64,000 bases of DNA from Dryas octopetala (Eukaryota > Streptophyta > Magnoliopsida > Rosales > Rosaceae), in contig OY992840.1 of the NCBI GenBank assembly GCA_963921425.1, positions 16,036,621 through 16,100,620 on the forward strand, read 5' to 3'. This document shows positions 11,826 through 23,422 of the stretch, in pieces (position 1 is the stretch's first letter; the number at the start of each line of letters is the position of its first letter). Both the position numbers and the translations under genes were made by a program. The notes under the pieces are model-generated. The model was given only the letters and a program-made list of their open reading frames with translations. It had not been told where the DNA came from and did no database searches.

Positions 11826-12976
11826 ATGATTTTAATCCTATTGGGATTACTAGCCCGTACCACACGCTCTTATGGCAAATCCTCGACATGTTTAATGCTC
11901 CACAAAGAAGGTGGTGCTCCGGCGGTGTTCAATCTCCAAAATGCCCTCCTCGCTGGAAGCAGTACTCCGATTACGTTTCCCATTCTCGAAGCACCTTGCA
12001 TTGTCAAACTGAAATGCTTCAAGGTCGGAGAAAGTCCCTAGAGGATCACACTCTCTGCGCTATGGACATCCACATTCCCTTTCCTGATAAAGTAGGAACC
12101 ATTAAGGATGTTACAGTTGGAGTTGCTGCTGTTTTTGATGGCCATAATGGTGCTGAAGCTAGTGACATGGCTTCAAAGCTTTTATTGGAGTATTTCGTTT
12201 TACATACCTACTTTCTTCTCAATGATGCATCGTATTCTGCTATAACTGAAAGATTGGAAGGCAAAGAACATTATACTATTCTGAAAGAAGCATTGTTGAG
12301 GGCAATTCATGATATTGTTTCGGGTTCCACAGCCACGATTGTACTGCTTGTTGATGGTCAAATCTTAGTTGCCAATATTGGAGACTCAAAGGCCTTTTTG
12401 TGCTCGGAAAGTTTTCTATCACCAGCAGAGGCTAAAGCCGCTTACTTAAGACTATGCAGGCAGGAAAGGCGTAATGGTGGGATAACCCCACATCTAAGAA
12501 ACTATAAAATCTTTGATTTAATGGCTTCTTCCTCCGCTGGTGGGTTGGTTCGTTTTTCTACTGTAAAGGAATTGACAAGAGATCATCATCCGGACAGAGA
12601 TGACGAAAGATTTCGGGTGGAAACTGCTGGTGGCTATGTTGTTGAATGGTCAGCTGGCTATTTCCCACTCCATTGGTGATGTGTCTTTAAAAAGTTTTGG
12701 TTATATCTGCACCAGAGTTAGACAGATTGGCAATCCCTGAGTGTAAATGATACCTATATGGTGGCTACATCTGATGGAGTTTTTGAGAAGCAGAGCTTGC
12801 AGGAGGTTTGTGATTTGTTGCGGGAAGCAGCACAGAGCAGTTATGATCCTGCAGGGAGATTGGAGCTCTCTTCCTCGTGTTGTTTATACTCATTAGCTGA
12901 CTGCATCGTGAATACAGCACTTGACAAGGGCAGTATGGAACTATGGACAATGTGGCAGCTGTTGTTGTTCCATTAA
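11826..12976 (+). pseudogene. Protein phosphatase 2C pseudogene, intronless and frameshifted
   Basis: PP2C-type sequence runs continuously without introns but changes frame at least three times. STCLMLHKEGGAPAVF is in one frame. From about 11930 QSPKCP continues in the next, through KSLEDHTLCAMD, VAAVFDGHNGAEASDMASKLL, LVANIGDSKAFLCSE and KELTRDHHPDRDDERFRVETAGGYV. After about 12650 QLAISHSIGDVSLKSFG is in a third frame, and TDWQSLSVNDTYMVATSDGVF returns to a different one ending at 12976. A stretch expected before SGSTATIVLLVDGQ is missing. The metal-binding DGH and GDSKA motifs remain, but no full catalytic domain can be read. Loss of introns suggests a retrocopy of a multi-exon plant PP2C. 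Confidence in family is high; origin is inference. Confidence 0.8.
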
Positions 12977-13227
12977 TGGTATCAACTAGTTTTTCTCAAC
13001 CGGAGGCAGTAACACAATTTAGTTTGTCATTTGGAACTAATAACTCTTTAGTTCATACATAGTACCTAGTGTACATAACATAGGGAGAGGGGGGAGGAGC
13101 TACAGGGGTTTTCTATTTCTTTTCCTTTAATATTTTTTTAGTACTTTTAATTATAGGAAACACTTGGCATTTCCTGCCATCCTCGGCTAACATGCTTCTT
13201 GTGATCTTTCAAAAAGTTCTCCTTTTA

Positions 13228-13259
13228 CCAATATCATGTGTATCAAAACATGATATTGG
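13228..13259. repeat. 11-bp perfect inverted repeat
   Basis: CCAATATCATG at 13228-13238 pairs exactly with CATGATATTGG at 13249-13259 around a 10-nt loop. It lies between the PP2C pseudogene and the ATL gene. Confidence 0.85.
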
Positions 13260-13396
13260 AGTGAAGGAAAGTAGCAAAACTCATATCATGTGTTCCTTTC
13301 CTTTTGTGTTTGATACTTTGATAAAGGTCTTATGTGCATGTTTCTTGCTTATGAAGAACCAAACATAAAGTTTGACTCTGGCTTTCAAGAAGAAAA

Positions 13397-13445
13397 GCTT
13401 ATCTTAAATGCTAAAGAAAGGAGGCCTTTAGCATTTAAGATAAGC
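13397..13445. repeat. 20-bp perfect hairpin
   Basis: GCTTATCTTAAATGCTAAAG (13397-13416) is exactly complementary to 13426-13445, with a 9-nt loop. It lies about 135 bp past the stop codon of the minus-strand ATL gene, probably in or near its 3' end. It is short for a plant miRNA precursor, and pairing does not extend outside the 20 bp. Confidence 0.9.
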
Positions 13446-13578
13446 CCCATATTCTATAACTGGTCTGGAACCCATAAGACACTGCTGGACATAGCTCTAA
13501 ATGGAACCTACATTCAAGCATAAGTACACAATGAAAAAACTAAAAAAGCATAACAAATTTTAAGCTTAATTTGGTATG

Positions 13579-14697
13579 TTATACAGTACATGTTTCACCA
13601 TTGATTGGAGAACTTACACAAAAAGGAGGGAAACCAGTATGGGTATTGGAGGAACCTGGAAATTTGTTCTTTGTGGACCAAAGCCAGATCTTGGAAACAG
13701 AGAAGCTCTCACCTTTATGCCTGCCACTGATTTTCTTTCCTTCCAAATTCTCATTAACTGAGAAGTTCCCATTGTGAGCTCCCTCTTTGACAAGCTCGAC
13801 ATCACTGCCTCCACCACAATCATGGGACAAGGCCACTTGCAGATTTGAATCACCAACCACATACTGATATGTACCCATTGAGTAACATCTCCTAGCATCC
13901 AAATTACAGCTACTGCTGGTCTCTCCCACTCTCCCTCCACTTTCTACTCCTTCATCTAAGCTTCTGAACTTTCCAAGTCTTACAGAAAAGACCCTCTTTT
14001 CACCAACAGCTTCCTCCATAGTTAAAGCTTTCTGACCACTTGAATACCTATTCTCTCCATCACTAACAAACCTATTTGACATTTCCCTAGTTTCCCTAGA
14101 ATCATTAATATTGAAAACTGGGTTTTCCGAGAAAAGACCTGCAGAGCTCAAAAGGGTCCCTCTACAAAGAGGGCATGTTGAATTTGAAAGAAGCCAAGTG
14201 TCAATACAATCAATGTGAAAAGCATGACTACACATAGGAAGCAACCTCAGCTTGTCCTGATCAGAAAATTCACAAAGACAAACAGCACAATCAAATGGCT
14301 CCTTGGAACCCATAATGTCTTTACAGTAGAAAACAGGTAGAGAATCTACGACAGCTTGATCTAGGCCTGAGTCATGCAACCGAAAGAGCTGGTGAAGCTG
14401 CCTTTGAAGAGCACGAGACCCAGAGTTTTCTGGGTATCTATTGGATTGAAAGATTGACGAAGATGACCTCTTGATGAGAAATCTTAAGAGCAAATGGGCA
14501 AGACCAGAGATGAAAAAGATAACAGCTAGAATTACTATAACCAAAAGAAGTATTGGACTAATACTGCTAAGAGTTGATGATGGTGGGGTTGATTCCTGTC
14601 CACTATTAACGTTATCAGAAGGAACTGAAAACGAAGAAGGCGGTGGGTATAACAAATTACCATCTTTTTGCTTCAACCCATATGGAATTCTAGACAT
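13579..14697 (-). CDS. RING-H2 finger protein of the ATL family (ATL46/47-like)
   Basis: Single uninterrupted 372-aa frame, as is usual for ATL genes. A transmembrane helix spans about residues 47-73 ([20 protein letters not shown]). The GLD motif is at 111-113. A RING-H2 domain follows, with Cys137, Cys140, Cys156, His158, His161, Cys164, Cys175 and Cys178 and the Pro-Leu between the last two cysteines. The long Ser-rich tail is typical of the ATL13/46/47 subgroup. It should be a membrane-bound E3 ubiquitin ligase that recruits E2 enzymes; substrates are unknown. The start is the first ATG and precedes a short polar N-terminus. Frame and motifs are complete. Confidence 0.92.
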   Translation of the reverse strand: MSRIPYGLKQKDGNLLYPPPSSFSVPSDNVNSGQESTPPSSTLSSISPILLLVIVILAVIFFISGLAHLLLRFLIKRSSSSIFQSNRYPENSGSRALQRQLHQLFRLHDSGLDQAVVDSLPVFYCKDIMGSKEPFDCAVCLCEFSDQDKLRLLPMCSHAFHIDCIDTWLLSNSTCPLCRGTLLSSAGLFSENPVFNINDSRETREMSNRFVSDGENRYSSGQKALTMEEAVGEKRVFSVRLGKFRSLDEGVESGGRVGETSSSCNLDARRCYSMGTYQYVVGDSNLQVALSHDCGGGSDVELVKEGAHNGNFSVNENLEGKKISGRHKGESFSVSKIWLWSTKNKFPGSSNTHTGFPPFCVSSPINGETCTV

Positions 14698-17151
14698 TTT
14701 AGGAGATGGGCAATCTCAAAATCAAAATTTTTTTATCAGGTTTTTCAGATTAGACACTGAATTCTTCAAGAAAATGCACAACTCACAACACAATCTTTCT
14801 TGCTTTGAGAGTACAATAGAAGAAATGGGTGGTGAGCAAACTAAAAGGTATGTAATGCTGACGTGAGAAAACTCACTTAATATGTGAGGAAAAAAAAAAA
14901 AAAACTTTCTTTGTGGTTAAAATTGAGAGAATAAAAATGGGTTCTTGAAAAATCATATATTCATATGGCTGGTAAAATTGCAAATTACCTACCCTTTTGA
15001 CATGGAGGGTACGAATGGAACCATAATTAGAATTGCAGGGTCTTTGTTTGTTGATGATGGGGTCTGGACTGTCTGGTTTTGAATTCTCTTTGCGCCACAG
15101 AAGTACCACAAGAAAGGATTTTTAACTGAATTGTAACTTAATAAATGCAGAACTGCAGAAGGGCAAAGGTGGGTTAGGCTTGAAGTGACTCTGTGACTGT
15201 GAACTGTGAAGTATGAAGTATGAAAAGGCCAAGGGCAGTTGAGCCCATTGTGATGACAAAGACTCTCCAATGTGACCAAACGCTACAGGCCCAGAGCTAT
15301 CAGTTCTGCACAAGGCACATATTGCTGAGCTCATTAGTGACCACAGTCATAGGTTTCAATTTTCATAAAACTGAAATTGTTTTTATACCATACCAGACAA
15401 GCCTTCAAGGCTTATAGACCTGTCTCCCTTATTTGGGATTCAGACATATGTCACTTATCTATTTAAATTTAGAAAGCTGAAAGAGGTCCACCACCACCCA
15501 CCCAGTTTGATTGTACAAAGTGATCAGTGTAACTTCTTTTTCATGAGGTTAATCAAAATGACAATCCTTCAATGATGATATCCTATTCATTGCCTGCTAA
15601 TCAGGCAATTTTCCATCAATCCTGGCATGAATGCAGTGGATCAACCACTTCTTGCTTTAAAATCTGAAAAGAGGGAAATGAATGATGGAAAATTCTAGAA
15701 ATGCAAACGCTATATGGCATGTGGACTCACTGGTGACCCTTAGATTCAAACGGGTTCACTTTTTCCATCTTAGAGTGTATGTTTCTACCATTGGATATGT
15801 CTGTTATAGTACTCGCGTCCCACTGTAGCATTTCATATAAACGATCAGGCACAAATATGAAGTGGGTAAGTAACAAAATTGGTAAAAGGTTATGTATCCA
15901 TGCAAATATACAACCGTACTGTATTGGGTCTGAGCCACAGTGACTACACAAGCTTTGTATCTATACACATTAGTGATTAGAACCTTGGCTCTGGTCAATC
16001 ATGAAACGTGTAGATATGATGACAAAAAGGAAATCTCAAAGGTTGGACAAAAGCAGATGGTAGGGTCACATCACATTTGCTTTACCTTGCACGTATAGCA
16101 TGATTGTATCCACTGAACACAGATAATAACTAATCGTGCTCTTGTAATACTCTAATGTGGTTTGACAATTCTGTGTGATGTTAGTTGATGGCCAACCAAC
16201 AAACCAGTCAAAAGAGTTTTGTTGTGTGCATTGTGATGATGATGTTCAAAACCATGGCCAACCTTCCATGTCCAAATCACTCATCCTCTGTGCCAAGTTT
16301 GGACTCATTGTTAATTTTTTACACCTCTGGTTATCCATGACCGTGACTATATGATCGGTACAATCGCATAATTACATAAGCTAGAGGTTACACTACATGA
16401 CGAATTCGGACATTTTTGGATCCTTTCTTAATTGCCAATATTTCCCAATTATTGCTTCTTGTTTTCCCTTTTGTTGTATGCAATGACACTTAAGGAGAAG
16501 ATGCCGGCATCTTAGGGGTTAATAATTATCAGCAAATTCCAACAAGCTAGGAGATGTGAGATACCATCCATCTACAACATTAAATTTCAAGATCTTTCTC
16601 ACTATGTGATTAATATGAATGCATACTATGTTCTACATAATGACTTCAGTATGCTTGAATCTGATTAGCAACAATATTTTCAATGTATAACAAAATTGAT
16701 CTTGTGCATCTATCTCCTGATGATCTGATTTTAAAGATTTTAAAAGCTTCATATTGAAAGAGAACTCTCCAATTTGAATCTGTTCCATCAGTCTCTGAGA
16801 ATTTGGTGAGAAATATTCAACCAAGTAGGTCTATTTAGTATTGACTGCATACATGGCCATGTATATGCCACCAACTTGTTCCCTAATCATGTGTTCATGT
16901 CATGACCATAGGTGCTGTTACCCAATTATAATTTTCATGTCAGATCACTCATATGAACAAGTCACAAGGCCACTCATTAACAGCATTGCAGTATAGAACA
17001 ACTTGTGCATGAACATAATCGTCACAGGATATACAACTCCATCATTAAAGCCTAAATGAACATCATAGGATAACCCAAAAACAAAATACAACCATATATA
17101 TAAGGCCATTGATGCTGAAGCAAACAAGAGCTACACCTTATGAAATGGTTC
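14698..17151. other. Intergenic: ATL promoter side and 3' side of the receptor-like gene
   Basis: AT-rich DNA with no recognisable gene. Small features are an A-run near 14889-14903 and a short TTGCCTG-ctaat-CAGGCAA hairpin near 15590. Confidence 0.6.
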
Positions 17152-19400
17152 TCATGGATCAAAAGTTATAGATCTCTCCTCCTCCTCTCTTATTGACTTT
17201 ATCATCACTGAAACTCGACTCATATTTGGCCTATCATTTGGAGAGGGATTTATGCACTTCAAGGCAACCTGCAACAAATTCACCATCCTTTCTTCACTAG
17301 CACCTTCTGAGATCAAGGCCCTGTCAAAGACTTCAACAGTCCACTCCTCTTTAACCACCGAGTGCACCCACCTCGGCAAATCAAACCCATTTTTCTGGAC
17401 CAGCTTCCCGGTCAGAAGCTCAAGAAGAATCACACCAAAAGCATAAACATCATCCTTGAAGGTGCAATTTGCATGGCCTTTATTAGAATTACCAACTCCA
17501 TTGTTGGGAGGTGTAAGGAATGGCTGGTCTTGATTTTCAACCTCCATTACACCATATTCACTGATGCACGGTTCCATGGTCATGCCAAACAAAATGTTCA
17601 TGGACTTTAGGTTACCATGGGCAATACCATCTTCATGTAGCCCCCCATGCATGAATGCCAATGCCTCAGCAATGGTAGCTGCAACACTAAGTCTGCTTCC
17701 CCAATCAAATATTTGGCCATTTAGGGAACCTGTGACCAGAAAAAAAGATGCATACAAATAATCAGTATGTTATTTCCTGCCCCAAACTTCTATTCAGTAC
17801 CATTTTCTGTCCTACCATAAAGTTTTGTTGTAGCATACCACCAATTTATCTAACCATAGGATTTGTAGTTTTTTGTTGTATTCCTATACTACAGAGGTAC
17901 TAAACTAGGACTTCAAATCAACTTGAATTGGACATTGAGTTTGAGAGTCTAAAGCAGTACTAAGTTGCATGCTTTTAGTGATTAATTTTATCTGAAAACT
18001 CTGAATTTGGCTCACATTCCAGATTCTACAATATATGTGTATGTAGCAAAAGATAATAGATTAAAACGTGCTTACCATGTAGAAGCTTAAAGAGATTGCC
18101 ATTAGGCTGATATTCATAAACCAAGAGCTTCTCTTGTCTGGAACAATAAAATGCAACTGCCGGCAAGACATTGGGACACATGACTTGATCGATTTTTTTC
18201 ATCCTACTCTGGAAATCTTCACTCGAAATCCCGCAATTCCTGATCCTCTTCACAACCAAGTTAACCCCACCATCAAGCATGACTTTGTAGAGGCTTCCAT
18301 GCTTTCCTCTTCCAAGCAATTCAGCCGGAGCTCGCAGCAACTCCTCAAAAGTAAGCCCCCTCAGCAAAGGACTGGTGAGAACCACAAGTGGTGGAACCAT
18401 TTCACTTTCAACAGATGTTAATGAATACTCTGCTGTCTTACCTCCACCAGTCTTGGACTGATCACTAGAAGTAATGGTGCTAGGCACAGTGCTAGCAGTA
18501 TCAGCTGCCACAATATTCCTCTTTCTAGCTTTTGCATTTTCTTCTCTGGGCTTTTTTTTGATGAAAAAATTATAGGCAAATAACAACATAACAACAAGGC
18601 CAAGTATTACATAACCCGAGAATATAAGAATCCTTTCACTTGAGAACTTTTTTGTTTTCTTCACTGGCATTGATGTTGGCACTGGTGGGCAGACATCATT
18701 CAGGGGTTTTCCACACAGCTTAGGATTATCTGAAAAGCTGTCTTTAGTGAACTGGCCTTTGACATCAGGAATTGGACCGCTAAACTTGTTGTTGGAGACA
18801 TTGAACTCCTTAAGATTGGAGAAATTAAAATCTGGGATCTGTCCTTCAAGTTGATTGTTTTGAGCAAGGAAAGATATCAAGCCTGAAATCTTTGGCAGAT
18901 CAGGAAGCTCACCAAAGAAGTTATTATTGGATATTATTATTGGATATATCAAACCTCTTCAAATTACTTAACTGAGAGAGAGACTGAGGAAGGTCACCAG
19001 AGAACTGATTCCCACTCAAATACAAGTGGGTCAAATCTTTGCAATTTGCAATGTCTTCTGAGAGCAGTCCAGTGATGTTGTTGTTTTTCAGACTCAGAAC
19101 AATAAGAGACTTTGCCATGCAAACAGAGCTTGCATGAAGAACTCCGGTAAGATTAGACATTTCAAGAATTATCTTCCTCACAGAATTTGACTGCTTATCG
19201 CAGACCACACCCACCCATTTGTCTTTGCAGGGGTCTGAACTCATGTTCCAACCCCATTTTCTATCTCTTACTGCATTGCCTGGTGAAAGTTTGTCCATGA
19301 ATTGCACCAGCGCTTGCTTCACCTCTTGTTCTTCTGAATCTGCCATTGGAAAGATGAGGAAGATCACAATGGCGAGTACCCAAATGGGAATACGATCCAT
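17152..19400 (-). pseudogene. LRR receptor-like pseudokinase gene, frame broken by a 13-bp duplication
   Basis: Exon 1 is 19400-18076 and exon 2 is 17729-17152, with a GT-AG intron inside the kinase domain. The N-terminus has a signal peptide, an LRR N-cap and four or five leucine-rich repeats, then a juxtamembrane helix (ILIFSGYVILGLVVMLLFAY) and a kinase-like domain. As found, the frame stops at 18924-18926 after 158 residues, because TATTATTGGATAT is tandemly repeated at 18922-18947. With one copy the gene would be in frame at 629 aa, and no other damage is visible. The kinase region keeps the ATP-site Lys (LVVKRI) but has HGNLKS for HRDLKxN and SEYG for DFG, so it belongs to the inactive LRR-III receptor class. 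It may be a null allele, a young pseudogene or an assembly error. Confidence 0.8.
18922..18947. repeat. 13-bp tandem duplication causing a frameshift
   Basis: TATTATTGGATAT occurs twice head to tail (18922-18934 and 18935-18947) in an LRR-coding segment. Removing one copy restores DISNNNFFGELP on the minus strand and brings both exons into one frame. Confidence 0.9.
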
Positions 19401-20351
19401 TTTTTGATGTACAAGAAGTGTCTTTGTGAAAAATGGCTCTGAAGTTTGTATTCCTTTTTATGAAGTGTGCTTTATTGATTGGAACTGCAAAACAAGAAGA
19501 AAAGTAACAATTTTGATGTTGCAGCTGGAATCACTTGGTGCCAATTGGCTGATACTGACAAAGGGTTTGAAATATTCTCTCTGTGTATGCTCATAACTCA
19601 TAAGGACTAGCTGAAATGAGCCCCATAACACACGGCAAGAATTTTAAAATTCTGCCGGCAGTTTGAAACAGTCCCATTTGTTGATGGCATGTCCTTCTCA
19701 ATAGTCTTTCTACAATTAAGAGTGTTTGATAATATCATATATTAATCATCACATATTGTCTGTCATGGTGTCTCATAAAGACTCTCCAGGGGTGGTCAAA
19801 TTCTACACAACTGTAATTTCCTTACAGATATATGCCATCTGGTAGGATATCAATTAATCATCATAGATAATACACTGCTTTGTTGACTGACAATATGTAA
19901 AAATAACCAGCTTTGCCCTCTCAGAGATGGAGTGAACCCATATGAACCTTTTTACCCTACCAATGCCTAGTCAAAAGGCTGAACAACTCGTACCCAAATA
20001 GACTGCAGAATAGTCATTTGTAATAAAAAAAAAGGTAATATAATGGAGTTTAAGAACTTTTGTATTAGACCGTAATATACGACCTCTCTCTCTCTCTCAT
20101 AACATGTATGCGAGTCCTATTGCATGACATTGGATCCCATATTATATGCAAATTTTGAGAGAGGTTATATATGATAGGTTCGTATGAGAACTTTTGCTCA
20201 AGAGACTGAACTGCTAGAATCTGTCAAATATTTTAATCTATCTACAATTAGATCCTTAACTTTTGAATTAGACAATAATTAATTAATTAATTAATTGATT
20301 AATTAAAGAAGGTATAGATTCATTGTGACAGTGTTGCTAGCTTGGTGTATC
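19401..20351. other. Promoter side of the receptor-like gene
   Basis: No gene was seen. It includes a short CT run near 20083 and an (ATTA)n tract near 20276-20305. Confidence 0.55.
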
Positions 20352-20558
20352 CTAGTGACCCGGTTCAGTTGAAGCCAAGTCAACTAAGCCATCGATGTAC
20401 ATGGCACATCCGCACATGTCACAAGAAGGTATCATTCTCTCCCTTATTATCATGCACATTGGACAAACACCTAACTGAGTAGAGTGATCTATAATCATCA
20501 CTTGGTTGGGTTGAGGACCTCGAAGTGGATTTACAAGAGAAAATGAAAACGTAACCAA
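20352..20558 (-). CDS. Possible small Cys-rich open frame or orphan exon
   Basis: The minus strand reads an uninterrupted segment PQPNQVMIIDHSTQLG followed by CPMC, then PSCDMCGC and a stop. The CxxC...CxxCxC spacing looks like a small zinc-binding motif, and composition is more protein-like than the surroundings. A possible acceptor AG lies just before GPQPNQ (near 20524), so this could be the last exon of a gene whose earlier exons I cannot place between here and the E2 gene. I do not recognise the family, and it may be a remnant. Confidence 0.25.
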   Translation of the reverse strand: MVTFSFSLVNPLRGPQPNQVMIIDHSTQLGVCPMCMIIRERMIPSCDMCGCAMYIDGLVDLASTEPGH

Positions 20559-21074
20559 TCATGTTGGCTTTAATGTTTAAAATACAAGTGCGAGAAAGAA
20601 ACTTGCATAGAACGGACAAATACGCCTTGCTAGCTCGAAAGTCTCTAGTCTCTACCAAACCTCTTTAATTAACACCAGGGTTTTGGCAGAAGAGTAATTC
20701 AAATATTTCCATTCGACCCAAAAAAAAGACATCGACACATTGCCTTGATAAATGACAAATGGAAGAATGAAAGATCAGCTACCTAAAGAATTTATATGCA
20801 TCTCATAAACTTTGAAAGAACACATAAAATAGATGCGTCTATTATTTCTTCTTTTTCTTCTTTCCACTTGATTCTTCGTACGACTAAAATAATTCAGTGA
20901 CCACATCGGAAGTAAATTATTTGACATAATTCATGAATTTTTTACAAGCAAAAGAAATCTAGTCATACAGATATTGGTAGTAACATAATTAAAATGGTAA
21001 ACATGTAATGGGGGTTTTGCTGCTGATGCTATAAGTGCGTTTGTAATCATAGATAAAGTACCCCCTGCAGTTCA

Positions 21075-23422
21075 CTATGGGTCTGCATGTCCAGCAATTT
21101 CATCATCACTTGAATCACTTTCCTCCTCACTAATGTTTTCATCACCACTCTCCTCATCTGGTGTTGGATTGGTAATATGCTCCTTCTTTGCATATCTCTC
21201 ACAGTACTCTGTCCCCAAATCACAGTGAAAATGTATATAAAAACTGAATACTTTTGCGATAAACCAAAAATCCACGAGATTATGTACTAATTATTAACCC
21301 AATTCTTACTAGCTTATGCTGTGTGAGAAGTTTCAACGAAGAATAACTTATAAAAGCACTCCCTGTATAACATCTTTGAAATTGAAGGAACCAATTAACT
21401 GTAAAAACTTATTTCTACTTAAGTGATGGTCCATTGGAATAAAATTGAAAAGAAGTCCAAGACAAAATCAAGGGCAAAATGTTGCATACAAAGCAATAGG
21501 CAGAAAGCATCTAACTTAGGAACTATAGAGAGACCAATGATTAGCGCAGTCATGGACCATCTTGCAGAAATCATACTATCCTATCATAGCTTTGAGATGC
21601 AATTTGAATTCCAACTCTAGAGACAGTCAAAAAGACCAGGAAAAAGTTGGGAGAGTATGAAATTATCCAATTATAAGTTTTTTATCAAGAGCTCATACAC
21701 ACATGCACATGTTTGGAAGGTCCATCTCCCAAGTTATCTATGCCATTGTTGAGAGAGTTTGCAGAAAAATTTCAAAATTTTAAGCAGGCATTGTGTTCTA
21801 TAATTTGAGGGTACTTACTGAAAGAATCATTGAATAATTACAGAAAAAGTTTACCTTTCACTTTCTGATCATACAGTTTTCGGTCCTTCATCATCAATGA
21901 GGCTGCATCACCATTGAGTGGATCTGAAGGATTTGGATAAAGCAACAGTTGTGGAAGGAAAACTTCAAAAACATTTAAAAGGTCTGCAGCAAGAACAGTG
22001 GTTATATATGTGAGAATCCAAGCAAATCCAAACGGAACAAAGAAAAAAAGAAGAGAAGGAGGTAAAACCAGAATAGTAGAGTTAAACATCACTGACTCAT
22101 GCAAGAGTCAGTGATGTTGTGCTATATGTGAGAGTACAGTAATACAAAGCCAATGTATTTCAGCAGTGTATTGGAAAATGAGACTCAGAAATTGTGCTAA
22201 AATGGACTGATCATTACCGAACATTGGACTCCATGATTGGTTAATTACATCTAAGCAGACAGAACCAGATCTGCAATTACAGGAGAAACAAAACAAAACA
22301 GTCAGTTCATAGAAGATTAAAACCAATAAACAATTACTCAAATACCAGCTACTCACTAAAAAGATAAGAAAGAAATTATATTGTCAATGCCACAAACTTA
22401 TTCAAAGCATTGGATAATCAGCGACAGTATTACTGCATTGTAACTTGTAAGTAAACTTAACATTTCCGACTTTATTGACCCATTGTGCCAGCTATGGGTA
22501 GTAGTTTAAACTTAAAAGTTTTTAGAGCAGATAATGCTAATTGGATGTAATGAGAGATGAGTTTGCTTTTGAAACTGCAGAATGCTCACAGCTCATCAAC
22601 ATTAGGGTGGAAAATCTTGTTCATGAAGCCAATAGAAGGAGACTTGTATGGGTAAGCATCGGGAAGCTCAACACGGATTTTCCAAACCCCACCTTCATAA
22701 AGGCCTGCAACCACATAGACTATATTAAACCACAATATTGAAATTTTAAACAATGTCTAGAAAAAGGCTATTAGAGCATCAGCTGACAAAAGAGTAATGG
22801 AAATAAAAGAAGCATTAGTTTCTAAAATGCATTTACCATCTAAAAGCAAAGTATAATTAATTCTACCAAAAGACGAACAAAGACGAACAAAGATGAAAAA
22901 CTTGATAAAATTTGAGTGATCATTGCAATCACAGAGACTTATATCATATTTTGTAATGAAGAATATATAATCATATGGGAAACTATATGTAATGAACAAG
23001 TATAAGCATGGGTGTGAAGACAATACTTTCTTTTGGACCATGGAATTCCACATTGAATTCATTAAGCCCATCATTTATCGTCTCCACATTATAGTCACTC
23101 ATCATCCTGAAAAACATGAAAGAAATGTCCCAAAGAAAATCATTATCCATAAATTTAGCATGGGAAGTGAAGTTGCAAAATGAAGGCAAAGAAAAGCATT
23201 AGAAAATGTTCTAAAGCTTTATACTGTACCAGAGAGGAAGGCAGCAACATGATTTAAAATACTTGTACCAACAAGACTACAGATACCCATTTGGTAAACC
23301 CAAGGGAGAAATCAAATCTTAAGAAACATAAGACCCAGATCACAAAGGTTAGAGATATGATAGTAACCAACAACTTACAATTTCATGACATCCATCTCTC
23401 TCCTCTTGCTTGGAGAAGACAT
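21075..23422 (-). CDS. Ubiquitin-conjugating enzyme E2 (UBC4/5/6 type)
   Basis: Six coding exons: 23422-23379, 23106-23027, 22704-22590, 22270-22218, 21983-21855 and 21208-21075. They join in frame to a 184-aa protein starting [15 protein letters not shown]. The UBC fold is complete, with HPN at residues 74-76 and the catalytic Cys85 in SGSVCLDVI. An acidic Ser/Asp/Glu tail ends EIAGHADP, as in Arabidopsis UBC4, UBC5 and UBC6. The enzyme accepts ubiquitin from E1 and passes it to targets or E3s in cytosol and nucleus. A leader intron is likely: an acceptor sits at 23452-23453, and a donor near 25070 would leave a first leader exon at about 25072-25240. Sequence is intact. Confidence 0.93.

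Noticed and set aside
13332-13523. 63-codon frame between the PP2C pseudogene and the ATL gene
   Set aside because: It spans the 20-bp hairpin and shows no conserved protein sequence.
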